In this document: one piece after another, positions 35,767 to 43,170 of the stretch
Layout: every line of letters starts with the position of its first letter
Numbering within the stretch: the first letter of the stretch is position 1
Assembly: GCA_049664225.1 (NCBI GenBank)
Contig: JBATEX010000190.1
Coordinates: 1-64,000 of the forward strand
From: JAUVRX01 sp049664225
GTDB taxonomy: Bacteria > Acidobacteriota > Thermoanaerobaculia > Multivoradales > JAHEKO01
Length of the DNA: 64,000 bases
Direction: 5' to 3'
Position numbers and translations under genes: made by a program
The notes under the pieces: model-generated
What the model was told of the DNA's origin: nothing
The model's input: the letters and a program-made list of their open reading frames with translations, nothing else
The model's database searches: none

Positions 35767-35784
35767 CGCCGGGCTGCCGAAGGG
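35767..35784 (+). promoter_or_regulatory. Isolated 3' half of a GEMM-like riboswitch leader
   Basis: CGCCGGGCTGCCGAAGGG matches the 3' end of the candidate aptamer at 36360-36376 (CGCTGGGCTGCCGAAGGG) at 17 of 18 positions. The 5' half (GACAAGGG, GAAA loop, CAAAGCC) is not found upstream. It precedes a seven-codon ORF at 35830 with an AAGGAGA site, so the remnant may be non-functional. Confidence 0.45.
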
Positions 35785-35849
35785 TAGAAGTCCGATCTCT
35801 TTCGCGATCAAGGAAGGAGAAACGAGACGATGAGAGACCACAAGCCGAG

Positions 35850-35865
35850 GTAGCGTTTGCGCTAC
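35850..35865 (+). repeat. Short perfect hairpin
   Basis: GTAGCG-TTTG-CGCTAC, a 6-base stem and 4-base loop, 13 bases before the fragment gene at 35879. No T tract follows, so it is not a standard terminator. Confidence 0.4.
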
Positions 35866-35878
35866 ACTTGTCACCGCG

Positions 35879-36055
35879 ATGCGTGGGCTCACCGAAGCAG
35901 AGATCGAGAAGGAGATCGGGCGCTTCACCACCTGGCATCACAACATCGACCTTCATGGAGTCCAGACCAACCCGTCCAATCCCGACTACCCGGCCTCTTG
36001 TGGTCTGGCAAGCCTCTGGAACTGCCTCCTGCCACTAGACCCTAGTGGCTTCTGA
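35879..36055 (+). pseudogene. N-terminal fragment of a SAM-dependent methyltransferase-like protein
   Basis: 58 codons. The start 'LTEAEIEKEIGRFTTWHHNIDLHG' resembles the N-terminal lead of methyltransferases that begin 'FxxWYHxIDLxxG'. After about residue 40 the match ends and the frame stops, and no SAM-binding motif follows, so this seems a remnant. No ribosome-binding site is evident. It could also be a chance frame. Confidence 0.35.
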
Positions 36056-36070
36056 AGCGCGAACGAAGTG

Positions 36071-36217
36071 ATGACTGGTTCTCTCTGGGCCATTTGGGTG
36101 ATGGCTGTGATCCTGTATTTGATGATCGTGGTCCTGGGCGCCATGCGTAGATCCCATCGCCGCGACATGGACCAACGCAGAATCTTGCGTGGCAAGCGCC
36201 GGGACTCTCGCCTGTAG
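36071..36217 (+). CDS. Possible small single-pass membrane protein (48 residues)
   Basis: ATG 36071 opens a frame with one clear membrane helix (SLWAIWVMAVILYLMIVVLG) followed by a strongly basic tail (MRRSHRRDMDQRRILRGKRR), a positive-inside topology. It is too short for usual gene callers and has no good ribosome-binding site. It could be a real small protein or a relic; no family is recognised. Confidence 0.35.
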   Translation: MTGSLWAIWVMAVILYLMIVVLGAMRRSHRRDMDQRRILRGKRRDSRL

Positions 36218-36248
36218 CTGCAGCCCCTCCTCTCCTCGACCCGACTTC

Positions 36249-36277
36249 TGGACACCTGCTCCGCAGAGGAGTAGCGT
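36249..36277 (+). promoter_or_regulatory. Repeated promoter-like element, copy B
   Basis: TGGACA (36249-36254), 17-base spacer, TAGCGT (36272-36277). It lies directly upstream of the riboswitch candidate at 36285, which places the start of transcription at or just before the aptamer. Confidence 0.62.
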
Positions 36278-36284
36278 TTTAGAT

Positions 36285-36374
36285 ACCTCGACAAGGGTAC
36301 GCCAGCCGAAAGGCCGAACACACAAAGCCATGGGTTCTCGCCTGACCCCAAACCAAACCGCTGGGCTGCCGAAG
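36285..36374 (+). promoter_or_regulatory. Candidate c-di-GMP-I (GEMM) riboswitch
   Basis: Matches the GEMM consensus in order: CTCGACAAGGGTACGCC (consensus CACGCACAGGGCAAACC), a hairpin with a GAAA tetraloop (AGCCGAAAGGC), ACACAAAGCCATGGGT (consensus ACGCAAAGCCACGGGU), a second stem, then GCTGGGCTGCCGAA (consensus GCCGGGUUGCCGAA). GGG is kept at the position where the G/A difference separates c-di-GMP from cGAMP types, so c-di-GMP is the predicted ligand. It lies between promoter copy B and a secreted propeller gene, 47 bases before its start codon. Confidence 0.75.
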
Positions 36375-36421
36375 GGGGCTCGACGCTTCTCAACTCATTT
36401 GGAGCCAAGGAGACTGCTGCC

Positions 36422-37780
36422 ATGACTAGAAACGCGATTCTCTCGAGTTTTCTTCTGGTCGCTTGCTTCTCATCGCCCGTTGCGCCTCAAGTGATCGACC
36501 GAGTGAGCGTGAACAGTGCGGGAGTCGAAGGCAATGGGGCGAGCATCCTGCCGGCCTCAGAATCGACGGTGAGCGCCAAAGGAAGATACGTCGTTTTCGA
36601 ATCAGACGCCGACAATCTGGTGAGCGATGACAGCAATGGATGGACGGATGTCTTCATCCGCGATCGAGTGCAAGACACCACCGAACGGGTGAGTGTGGAC
36701 CTGGCTGGCGGTGACGCGAACGGGCCCAGTCTGAGTCCCTCGGTAAGTGCCAATGGTCGTTTTGTCGCTTTTCGCTCGGCCGCCAGCGATCTGATCCACG
36801 GCGATGGCAACTTCGAGTGGGACGTGTTCGTCCGCGATCTGCAACTGGGGCAGACGACCCGAGTCAGCGTCGCCAGTGACGGCGGAGACGCTGGTGATGA
36901 CAGCTCAGACCCCTCGATCAGTGACGACGGCCGGTACGTGGCGTTCGTCTCTGCCGCTCAGAATCTCGTCGTTGGAGACACCAATTTCCGCACCGACATT
37001 TTTGTCCGCGATCTGCAACTGAATCAGACCGTGCTGGCCAGCGTCGGTTGGGCTGGCGGCGGCACCGATGAAAACAACTGGGGGGCGGTCATCAGTGGCG
37101 ATGGGCGCCGCGTGGCCTTTGCATCCGCAGCCACGAACCTGGTCGACGATGACGGAAATGGCGAGACGGACGTCTTCGTCCGGGACCTGGATCTCAACGA
37201 GACTACGCGGGCCAGTGTGGATCGGACCGGGGGCGATGCCGACGCGAGGAGCAGATGCCCCAACATCAGCGAAAACGGCCGGTACGTGGCCTTCTGCTCA
37301 CCTGCGACGGACCTGATTGATGGGGACACAAACGGAGTCGATGACCTGTTCGTCCGTGATCTCGTCACCAAGACCACCACCCGAATCAACGTGTCGAGCA
37401 CCGGCGCCCAAGCCATGGGGGCAGGTAGCTGGCACCCGTCGATGAGTGCCGATGGCCGCTTCGTGGCCTTTCTGTGTGATGCCGACAATCTGGTTCCCGA
37501 GGACACCAATGGCTACGGCGACGTCCTGATCCGCGATCGTGTCGGGGGGATCACGACCCTGGTGAGCGTCGACAACGACGGAACTCTGGGAAATGACTGG
37601 AGCGGTAACCCCTCGATCACTGCTGACGGAAGATTCGTGGTTTTCGAATCCGTAGCGAGTAACTTCGTGGACGACGATACCAACACCGAGATGGACGTCT
37701 TTCTGGCTCGCGGCCTCGTGGTCTTCGTGGACGGCTTCGAGTCCGGAGACTCCTCGGCGTGGTCGAGCACCGCGCAGTAG
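36422..37780 (+). CDS. Exported seven-repeat TolB/PD40-like beta-propeller with C-terminal DGFESGD motif
   Basis: Signal peptide (NAILSSFLLVACFSSPVAPQ) and then seven repeats of about 57-60 residues, each of the form 'TxRVSVxxxGG ... SxDGRYVAFxSxAxNLV ... DVFVRDL'. Seven units suit a closed seven-bladed propeller like TolB's C-terminal domain. The last 20 residues are 'VVFVDGFESGDSSAWSSTAQ'. The Cys in 'LLVACFSS' does not match a strict lipobox position well, so secretion rather than lipid anchoring is preferred. AAGGAG stands 9 bases before the ATG. Expression is predicted to depend on promoter copy B and the GEMM leader. Its ligand is unknown. Confidence 0.83.
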   Translation: MTRNAILSSFLLVACFSSPVAPQVIDRVSVNSAGVEGNGASILPASESTVSAKGRYVVFESDADNLVSDDSNGWTDVFIRDRVQDTTERVSVDLAGGDANGPSLSPSVSANGRFVAFRSAASDLIHGDGNFEWDVFVRDLQLGQTTRVSVASDGGDAGDDSSDPSISDDGRYVAFVSAAQNLVVGDTNFRTDIFVRDLQLNQTVLASVGWAGGGTDENNWGAVISGDGRRVAFASAATNLVDDDGNGETDVFVRDLDLNETTRASVDRTGGDADARSRCPNISENGRYVAFCSPATDLIDGDTNGVDDLFVRDLVTKTTTRINVSSTGAQAMGAGSWHPSMSADGRFVAFLCDADNLVPEDTNGYGDVLIRDRVGGITTLVSVDNDGTLGNDWSGNPSITADGRFVVFESVASNFVDDDTNTEMDVFLARGLVVFVDGFESGDSSAWSSTAQ

Positions 37781-37967
37781 CCTCCTATCCGCTCTTCGCT
37801 TCCTCGACCGACCGTGCACCCGAAGACTCACGAAGACGTATAATCGGGCAGACTCCGTAGCTACTCCGCTCGCACGACCGGCCCTGTGGCAGTCCGCAGC
37901 GGTCGTCGTGTCACCCGAGCACACCAACTGATCGCCTCTGGGCGATAGAACACGAAGGAGGTCGAAG

Positions 37968-39020
37968 ATGAGAACGATTGCACTGTCGCTGGCCGTGGCC
38001 GCACTACCAATCCTGGTAGCACCTGTGGTCATGGCCGACCACCACACTCCAACTCTGACACCACAAGACAGCGGGACCCTCAACCGGCTCCAGGCGGTGA
38101 GCGCCGTCAACCCGCGGGTAGTCTGGGTCAGTGGGCTCGGCGGCACCTACGCCGTCACCACCGACGGGGGCAAGACCTGGCGGGCCGGAGTCGTTCCGGG
38201 CGCCGAGACGCTCCAGTTTCGCGATGTCGAAGGGGTCAATGCGAGAGTCGCCTACCTCATGGCGGCCGGCTCCGGCACGGACTCGCGTATCTACAAAACC
38301 GAGGACGGCGGGAAGACCTGGTCGCCGCAGTTCATGAACGAGGAGCCTGATGCCTTCTACGACTGCTTCGCCTTCTGGAACCAGAAGCGCGGCATCACTT
38401 TCAGCGACGCTGTAAATGGCAGGTTCCCGGTGATCCGGACGACGGATGGCGAGACCTGGCAAGACATCGGCGACTCGCTGCCGCCTGCCCAGGTCGGCGA
38501 AGCGGGATTCGCGGCGAGCGGCACCTGCGTGGCGGTCCAGGGTGGTAAGCGAGCGTGGATCGGCACCGGCGGCGCCGCCCTGGCCAGGATTTTCGCCACC
38601 CTCGACGGGGGCGACACCTGGGCCGCCTACAACACGCCGATAGTACAAGGCACCCCTACTTCGGGCGTGATCACCGTCGACTTTCGGGATCCCTTCCACG
38701 GCATCTTGGGTGGCGGAGAGATCCTGGCACCGACGGAGTTCGCCGACACGGTAGCCCGCACCAGCGACGGCGGAGTCACGTGGGAGCTCACCAACTGGCC
38801 GCCTTTCCCTGGGTCGATCTACGGCCTGAGCTACGTCCGCGGACTCGGCACAACCACCGTGGTGGTCACGGGGCCGAGCGGCACGGCGTGGACACCAGAC
38901 GAGGGAGACACGTGGGAGAGTTTTCCTGGCCTCGCCGACTACTGGGCCGTGGACTTCGCAAGCCCGCAGGCAGGGTGGCTGGTCGGAACCGAGGGTCGGA
39001 TCCTGAAGGTCAGCTTCTGA
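37968..39020 (+). CDS. Exported YCF48/BNR-repeat-like beta-propeller
   Basis: Signal peptide ending VVMADHH, then repeating units with Asp-box turns (for example 'TTDGGKTWRAGV', 'TEDGGKTWSPQF', 'TTDGETWQDIG', 'TLDGGDTWAAYN', 'TSDGGVTWELTN', 'PDEGDTWESFPG'), each of the S/T-x-D-x-G-x-T-W kind. Similar propellers include Ycf48 assembly factors and sialidase-like BNR proteins, but no sialidase catalytic residues are apparent. It lacks the DGFESGD tail of its neighbours. AAGGAGG stands 8 bases before ATG 37968, and an intrinsic terminator follows. The 187 bases upstream contain no element like the shared promoter. Confidence 0.82.
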   Translation: MRTIALSLAVAALPILVAPVVMADHHTPTLTPQDSGTLNRLQAVSAVNPRVVWVSGLGGTYAVTTDGGKTWRAGVVPGAETLQFRDVEGVNARVAYLMAAGSGTDSRIYKTEDGGKTWSPQFMNEEPDAFYDCFAFWNQKRGITFSDAVNGRFPVIRTTDGETWQDIGDSLPPAQVGEAGFAASGTCVAVQGGKRAWIGTGGAALARIFATLDGGDTWAAYNTPIVQGTPTSGVITVDFRDPFHGILGGGEILAPTEFADTVARTSDGGVTWELTNWPPFPGSIYGLSYVRGLGTTTVVVTGPSGTAWTPDEGDTWESFPGLADYWAVDFASPQAGWLVGTEGRILKVSF

Positions 39021-39063
39021 TCCCTGGGGGGAAGACCGGTTCTGGTCAACAAGGCAGTCACAT

Positions 39064-39100
39064 GTAAGGCCGGGCCTTCGCGCCCGGCCTTACTTTGTTT
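39064..39100 (+). terminator. Intrinsic terminator after the BNR-propeller gene
   Basis: GTAAGGCCGGGC (39064-39075) pairs with GCCCGGCCTTAC (39082-39093) around a 6-base loop, followed by TTTGTTT. It resembles the terminator at 45008 in stem sequence. Confidence 0.88.
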
Positions 39101-39181
39101 GGCTAGCCCGCCCCTGCGGGTAGTGCTGTCCTTGTGGCGAAGGCGTAGGATAGAGACAAGCCAGAACAAGGGTGGCCTTCA

Positions 39182-39994
39182 ATGATCGGCGAGACCCTCT
39201 CGCACTTCAAAATCCTCGACAAGCTCGGGGCGGGTGGAATGGGGGAGGCCGAAACACTTGCCGCCCTCGACCGCCCCAACATCGTCACGGTGTTCACGGT
39301 CGAGCACGATGACGATGTTCGCTTCCTCACCATGCAATTGGTGGAGGGCAAGCAGCTTTCCCAATTGATCCTCGAAGGTGGAATGCCCCTGGAGCGCATC
39401 TTCGAGATCGCCATCCCGCTGGCTGACGCGTTGGCTGCAGCGCATGAAAAGGGAGTCATTCACCGAGATCTCAAGCCGGCAAACATCATGCTCTCCGACG
39501 AAGGGCGGGTGAAGATACTCGATTTCGGCCTTGCCAAATTCCGGGAAGAGGCCGAGGCCCCGATCGCCACGCAGCTCCCCACAGAACCTCTGACCGAGGA
39601 GGGGCTGGTGATTGGCACGGTGCCGTACATGTCTCCTGAGCAGGTGGAAGGCAAGAGTGTTGATCACCGGTCGGACCTCTTCTCTCTCGGCATCATCCTC
39701 TACGAGATGGCAACAGGCCAGAGACCGTTCCAGGGTGAAAGTCCTGCATCGGTCATGTCGGCAATTCTTCGGGATACCCCTTCGTCGGTCACCGATTTGA
39801 GAGTCGTGCTACCTCGGCAGCTAGCCAGGATCATCCATCGCTGTCTGGTCAAGGACAAGGAGCGACGGTTCCAGACAGCACGCGAGTTGGCGATCGAGCT
39901 CGACGAGCTGAAGGGAGAGATCGGCGCGGGCCAGTTGCTGACCACCAGAGCGACGGCCAGGCAGGGCCCGGCTGGAGCCAAGGTGACTTATTGA
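39182..39994 (+). CDS. Hanks-type Ser/Thr kinase domain lacking the catalytic lysine region (probable pseudokinase or relic)
   Basis: The kinase fold is clear: Gly-loop LGAGGMGE at residue 16, VIHRDLKPANIML (HRD), ILDFGLAKF (DFG), GTVPYMSPEQ and the C-lobe 'DLFSLGIILYEMATGQRPF'. However, 'GAGGMGE' runs directly into 'AETLAALDRPNIVTVF', which belongs after the alpha-C helix, so about 45-50 residues with the VAxK lysine and C-helix start are missing in frame. The C-terminal sensor or WD40 region usual for these proteins is absent as well (270 residues in total). ATP hydrolysis is therefore doubtful. It may be a pseudokinase or the remains of a kinase gene. No sequence errors can be excluded. 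Confidence 0.78.
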   Translation: MIGETLSHFKILDKLGAGGMGEAETLAALDRPNIVTVFTVEHDDDVRFLTMQLVEGKQLSQLILEGGMPLERIFEIAIPLADALAAAHEKGVIHRDLKPANIMLSDEGRVKILDFGLAKFREEAEAPIATQLPTEPLTEEGLVIGTVPYMSPEQVEGKSVDHRSDLFSLGIILYEMATGQRPFQGESPASVMSAILRDTPSSVTDLRVVLPRQLARIIHRCLVKDKERRFQTARELAIELDELKGEIGAGQLLTTRATARQGPAGAKVTY

Positions 39995-40016
39995 CTTGAG
40001 AGAAGAGAACGACGCC

Positions 40017-40436
40017 CTACCTCTTCACGCACTTCTCGAAACCATCTTGCTCTTCATGTGCAAGTAACAGAAGGTCTCGGCTCTTGTGAGTCGAAGTTGT
40101 GCCGCTCCAGAGATCACCTGACATGCTGGAAGAGTCCTTGGAATCATCGCCAGCAGCGATGCTCCAGATCATCCTTAGATTCTCGTCTCTCGAAATCTCG
40201 CCGATAGTCGGGAATTTTAGATACTTGAAGCCTTCTTCGAGACAGAACTCGTGGGATCGGTTCTCGAGTTTCCTGCGTGCTTTCTTTGAAGTGTCCAGAA
40301 CTCCTCCGCGAGTCATTTTTCCTCTCTCGTAGGAAACAAAGTAGATCCCTTCGTCCACCTCCTCAGATAGGAAGGCGGCGTCTGCAATAGTCGCCAGTAT
40401 TGTGAGTGAAAACAGCAACGTCAGAGTCCGTCTCAT
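40017..40436 (-). CDS. Small exported protein of unknown function
   Basis: From ATG 40436 (GGAGG five bases upstream) there is a signal peptide (TLTLLFSLTILATIADA) and a mature domain of about 120 residues: 'EGIYFVSYERGKMTRGG', then a helical 'SKKARRKLENRSHEFCLEEGFKYLKF' stretch (cited in part) and 'MIWSIAAGDDSKD'. It resembles small exported proteins that contain a 'A..FC...G' helix, but I cannot name a family. It has fewer GC-rich codons than the surrounding genes. It is convergent with the kinase relic, 22 bases apart. Confidence 0.62.
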   Translation of the reverse strand: MRRTLTLLFSLTILATIADAAFLSEEVDEGIYFVSYERGKMTRGGVLDTSKKARRKLENRSHEFCLEEGFKYLKFPTIGEISRDENLRMIWSIAAGDDSKDSSSMSGDLWSGTTSTHKSRDLLLLAHEEQDGFEKCVKR

Positions 40437-40681
40437 GCGATCCTCCAGTCCATAACCAGTGGAACAGTTGTTGCTGATCACACCTTGTCACCGTCGAATG
40501 ACTCATCGTCTCTCAGTATAGGTCAACTGGTCGATGAGCGTCGTGAAACCCATCGCCGACTCCCGTCCCACAGCAGAAACCGCCGCCGAAACTCAACCAG
40601 TCGCTGATTGTCCCCCTCGCTCAATCTGGCGACGAAACTTGTGATCAGCCAGGATGCGCTGGAGGGCGCGGGTGAGCTTGG

Positions 40682-40980
40682 CTACGTGGTCGGCCATGGG
40701 CCGTTCGCCACCAGTGAGCGAAAGCTCAGGAAGGACCGCTTCGAAGGCCGATCCACCGCGCTCTTGGACTGAATAACCTTGGCTTTCGGGTGACAAAGCA
40801 CGTCACGCCTTTCATGACCCGTTGGCCCGCACGCTCGCTTCTGACGTAGATGTTGCAGTCATCCGCATAGCGCACGAAGCGGTGACCGCGGTGGTCCAGC
40901 TCCCGATCCAGCTCGTCGGTCACCTGGCGCAGGGACCCGAGGTGATCGACGTGCCGGTGGAGCACATCGAGCCCACTCAC
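40682..40980 (-). pseudogene. Fragment of a group II intron reverse transcriptase/maturase
   Basis: The frame includes 'LDRELDHRGHRFVRYADDC' and 'NIYVRSERAGQRVM', which are the catalytic-site (YADD) region of LtrA-type reverse transcriptases. After 'VTRK' the matching sequence continues only in another frame ('PKVIQSKSAVDRPSKRSFLSF'), showing a one-base frameshift. The N-terminal palm, the maturase and the endonuclease parts are missing. It is a dead remnant, next to an IS3 fragment. Confidence 0.7.
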
Positions 40981-41065
40981 CTCGGCTAAGAGCTGAGCGT
41001 CCCGGTAGACGTGATCCCGCTCCCAAAACCACCCGTGCGACCGGCACGTCGGCCCGCTACCGCCC

Positions 41066-41161
41066 TCATCCGTTCAGGCGCACAGATCGCCGCTCTCGAA
41101 GCGCCTCCAGGGCGACCTTCGCCTTCAGCTCAGCTGGGTAATTCCGTCTCTTCCGTGGCAT
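41066..41161 (-). mobile_element. Truncated IS3-family OrfA transposase start
   Basis: 31 codons 'MPRKRRNYPAELKAKVALEAL' (cited in part) match the start of IS3-family OrfA transposases ('RKRRxYxAEFKAKVALEAL'), then the frame stops at TGA. A GGAGGAGG ribosome-binding site is intact. The helix-turn-helix part, OrfB and the terminal inverted repeats were not found. It is a decayed insertion sequence. Confidence 0.65.
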
Positions 41162-41431
41162 TCCAGACTCCTCCTCCTGGGTCTGGATCCCACCTTAGCA
41201 GGCGGTCCGAAATCCGTGGTCCACCTCTAGTCTCCCGGAAGCCTGCTATCCATCTTGTACCCTCTCGTCCTCAATCCTGGCTGCCTGAACCACCCTGACC
41301 AGGGCCTGAACATGGCCCGAAAGAACTCGTCTTGAGCGACTTGTCAGGAGGATTCTCCGCGGCCAGAGTGTCCCATTTCAGAGTTTGTCTAAAACCTGCC
41401 ACTTGGTAGGCGAATCAGGTATTCTCACTGA

Positions 41432-41917
41432 GTGTCAGACACCAAGATTGAAGCACAAATCAACCGACTTGACTTGGCTGTCGAGAGCCTTGAAGCCAGC
41501 GTCGTTGCTCTGGACCGGGAATCATTCCTTGCGAAGTTCAATGGTTGGTCTCCAAGAGACATCCTGGCTCACTTGATCGGCTGGAACCGTCACGTTATCG
41601 AAGGCAGCAAACAGATCCAGCGGGGAGAGTTGCCTTTCTACGACATCGACCCGGGTGAGGACTACAGCAAGGTCAACGCGTCACTGGTTCACCATTACAG
41701 CTCTACCGACCGGCAGCTGCTCCTTCAAGAGCTCCATGCTTCTGCTCGCGACCTGAAAGAGTTCCTTGCGTCTCTCGATGCAGAGGTATGGGCCAGTGAT
41801 TTCGGTGTACGGCATGGCGAATCGAAGGTGACGATTCGCGACACTATCGATGAGCTGATCGAAGACTACGATCACCATCGCAGACAGATCGAGAAGCTGC
41901 TGGCTGAGGATGGATAG
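41432..41917 (+). CDS. DinB-like/ClbS (DfsB) family protein
   Basis: Four-helix-bundle protein of the DinB superfamily. The pattern 'GWSPRDILAHLIGWNRHVIEG' and the C-terminal 'TIDELIEDYDHHRRQIEKLL' provide a His in each of the usual positions, as in ClbS/DfsB/DUF1706 proteins. Members include metal-binding thiol transferases and the colibactin-resistance protein ClbS. The start is GTG at 41432 without a strong ribosome-binding site. No substrate can be read from its neighbours, which are remnants on one side and intergenic sequence on the other. Confidence 0.75.
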   Translation: MSDTKIEAQINRLDLAVESLEASVVALDRESFLAKFNGWSPRDILAHLIGWNRHVIEGSKQIQRGELPFYDIDPGEDYSKVNASLVHHYSSTDRQLLLQELHASARDLKEFLASLDAEVWASDFGVRHGESKVTIRDTIDELIEDYDHHRRQIEKLLAEDG

Positions 41918-41920
41918 AAG

Positions 41921-41936
41921 CCTCACTCGAGTGAGG
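41921..41936 (+). terminator. Palindromic hairpin after the DinB-like gene
   Basis: CCTCAC-TCGA-GTGAGG, 3 bases after the stop codon and followed by GTTT only, so a weak intrinsic terminator at best. Confidence 0.45.
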
Positions 41937-42035
41937 GTTTCCCCCCCGCCCTCGCCCAGCACGTCACCTGTCCCAGCAAGTACCAAGGCATGATCCCGGT
42001 CTGCCAAGGGTCTTGATCCTCAGGGCCAAGTTAGG

Positions 42036-42068
42036 CCCTCAGTACAGCCCCAGACAGGCTGGGACAGG
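42036..42068 (+). repeat. 33-base intergenic repeat, copy 1
   Basis: Matches 43587-43619 at 30 of 33 positions. Both contain 'CCCTCAGTACA' and 'CAGACAGGCTGGGACAGG'. This copy can fold as CCCAG-ACAGG-CTGGG. Confidence 0.6.
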
Positions 42069-42185
42069 GTGTCGAGCTTTGATCGCTCCTCACCCCGAGG
42101 CCAGGAGAAGTGCACCCTCACATCGGACTTTTCTTGCGGATTCGCCGGGCCGAGAACGCGTACCAGGTTAAGGATGGACCTGACA

Positions 42186-42293
42186 ATGACTCGGCCAATC
42201 GTCGTTCAACCCACCGTGCTGTTCTCCTTCTTTGTCGCCTGGACCAGCCTTCTCGTCGCCGCATTCCTTTTGGGCCTGCGTCTGGCCGGATAA
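42186..42293 (+). CDS. Possible small membrane protein (35 residues)
   Basis: The frame from ATG 42186 has one hydrophobic span (VLFSFFVAWTSLLVAAFLLGL) in 35 residues, with AAGGA about 11 bases upstream. There is no recognisable family and no promoter. It is listed as a low-confidence small ORF in an otherwise empty region. Confidence 0.28.
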   Translation: MTRPIVVQPTVLFSFFVAWTSLLVAAFLLGLRLAG

Positions 42294-42542
42294 GGACCCT
42301 GCCCCCTCCCAGCGGCGACCATCCATGGCGCCCACGCACTCGCTAGAGCTTCCCTGGAGGACTCTTTCCTAGACGGCAGTTCTGAGGCCCTGCATCATCG
42401 AGCAAAGGGCCTAGACCTGATCCCGAAAGAACTCTCGCTGAGGGGGCAAACCCACCGTATCTGTCGTTCGAAAAGGCCCCGGTTCAGGGGCAAACTGCTG
42501 GCCATCAACAGGGCAGTTCCCTGATTTCCTTAACCCGGTTTG

Positions 42543-42571
42543 TGGAAATCTGCTCTGGACAGGAGTAGCGT
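42543..42571 (+). promoter_or_regulatory. Repeated promoter-like element, copy D
   Basis: TGGAAA (42543-42548), 17-base spacer and TAGCGT (42566-42571). It is 10 bases upstream of the methyltransferase start codon, so the transcript would be nearly leaderless. Confidence 0.55.
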
Positions 42572-42581
42572 TTCGGTAGTA

Positions 42582-43136
42582 ATGAGGCTTCGGGATCTCT
42601 GCATCGACGTGCTCTATCGGGCAGCGACGGGCACCAGAAAGACCCGGGTGCTTCTGACTCCGATCGGACTTACGGTATTCGGCTTGTTCACGACACTGTT
42701 CGTGCTTGCCGGGCTTCTTGTCGACAGGCTCTTGGGCTTCCCCGATCTTCTACCAGAGCGCAGGAGACTCTCAGCAGCAATACCGCTAATTGCGTTTGGG
42801 GTTGGGGTCACGGCCTGGTCCGTGATTCACTTCTTGAGGGTCAAGGGAACGCCAGTCCCCTTCAATCCGCCTCCCAAGTTGGTCAAGAGCGGCCCCTACC
42901 GGTACGCCAGGAATCCAATGGTCACAGGGGTCTTCATCCTTCTGTTCGGCATAGGCTTTGCCGTGAACTCTGTTTCACTCGTGTGCTTTTTCACCCCGCT
43001 GTACGTGCTGGTCAATGTGTGGGAGCTGAAGCAGATTGAGGAGCCTGAACTAGTGAAGCGGTTGGGCGACGAATATATCGAGTATCGAAGGCAGACCCCG
43101 ATGTTCTTTCCCGGGCTCAGAAGAGAACGGGGCTGA
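42582..43136 (+). CDS. ICMT/PEMT-like integral-membrane methyltransferase
   Basis: Isoprenylcysteine carboxyl methyltransferase/phospholipid methyltransferase-like protein. There are about four membrane helices, and the SAM-binding C-terminal signature is clear: 'LVKSGPYRYARNPMVTGVF' followed by 'EEPELVKRLGDEYIEYRRQTPMFFP'. The first helices are in 'LTVFGLFTTLFVLAGLLVDRLL'. ATG 42582 is preferred over the longer frame because promoter copy D would lie within that extension; this start has no ribosome-binding site. The substrate is unknown (lipid or other hydrophobic compound). Confidence 0.84.
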   Translation: MRLRDLCIDVLYRAATGTRKTRVLLTPIGLTVFGLFTTLFVLAGLLVDRLLGFPDLLPERRRLSAAIPLIAFGVGVTAWSVIHFLRVKGTPVPFNPPPKLVKSGPYRYARNPMVTGVFILLFGIGFAVNSVSLVCFFTPLYVLVNVWELKQIEEPELVKRLGDEYIEYRRQTPMFFPGLRRERG

Positions 43137-43170
43137 GGCTCAGGCAAATCATCATTGGAGGCACTTCGAA

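Larger units (their letters stand above)
35700..36421. other. Decayed intergenic region with gene fragments and regulatory sites
   Basis: 722 bases without a full gene. It holds a riboswitch 3' half (35767-35784), a hairpin (35850-35865), a methyltransferase N-terminal fragment, a possible 48-residue membrane ORF, promoter copy B and a full riboswitch candidate, each listed separately. Similar leader sequences recur here and at 43.6 kb, suggesting duplication and loss. Confidence 0.6.
41918..42542. other. Long intergenic region
   Basis: About 625 bases with no convincing gene. It contains a palindromic hairpin (41921), a 33-base repeat (42036), a short membrane ORF of doubtful status (42186) and, at its end, promoter copy D. 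Runs of C (41940-41949) are also present. Confidence 0.55.

Noticed and set aside
36249..36277. Sigma-54 promoter for the repeated element
   Set aside because: The GG and GC dinucleotides are one base too far apart for the -24/-12 pattern; the 17-base hexamer spacing fits a sigma-70-type pair better.
40593..40796. 67-codon minus-strand frame next to the reverse-transcriptase fragment
   Set aside because: No family similarity; it appears to be a by-product of frameshifts in the decayed element.
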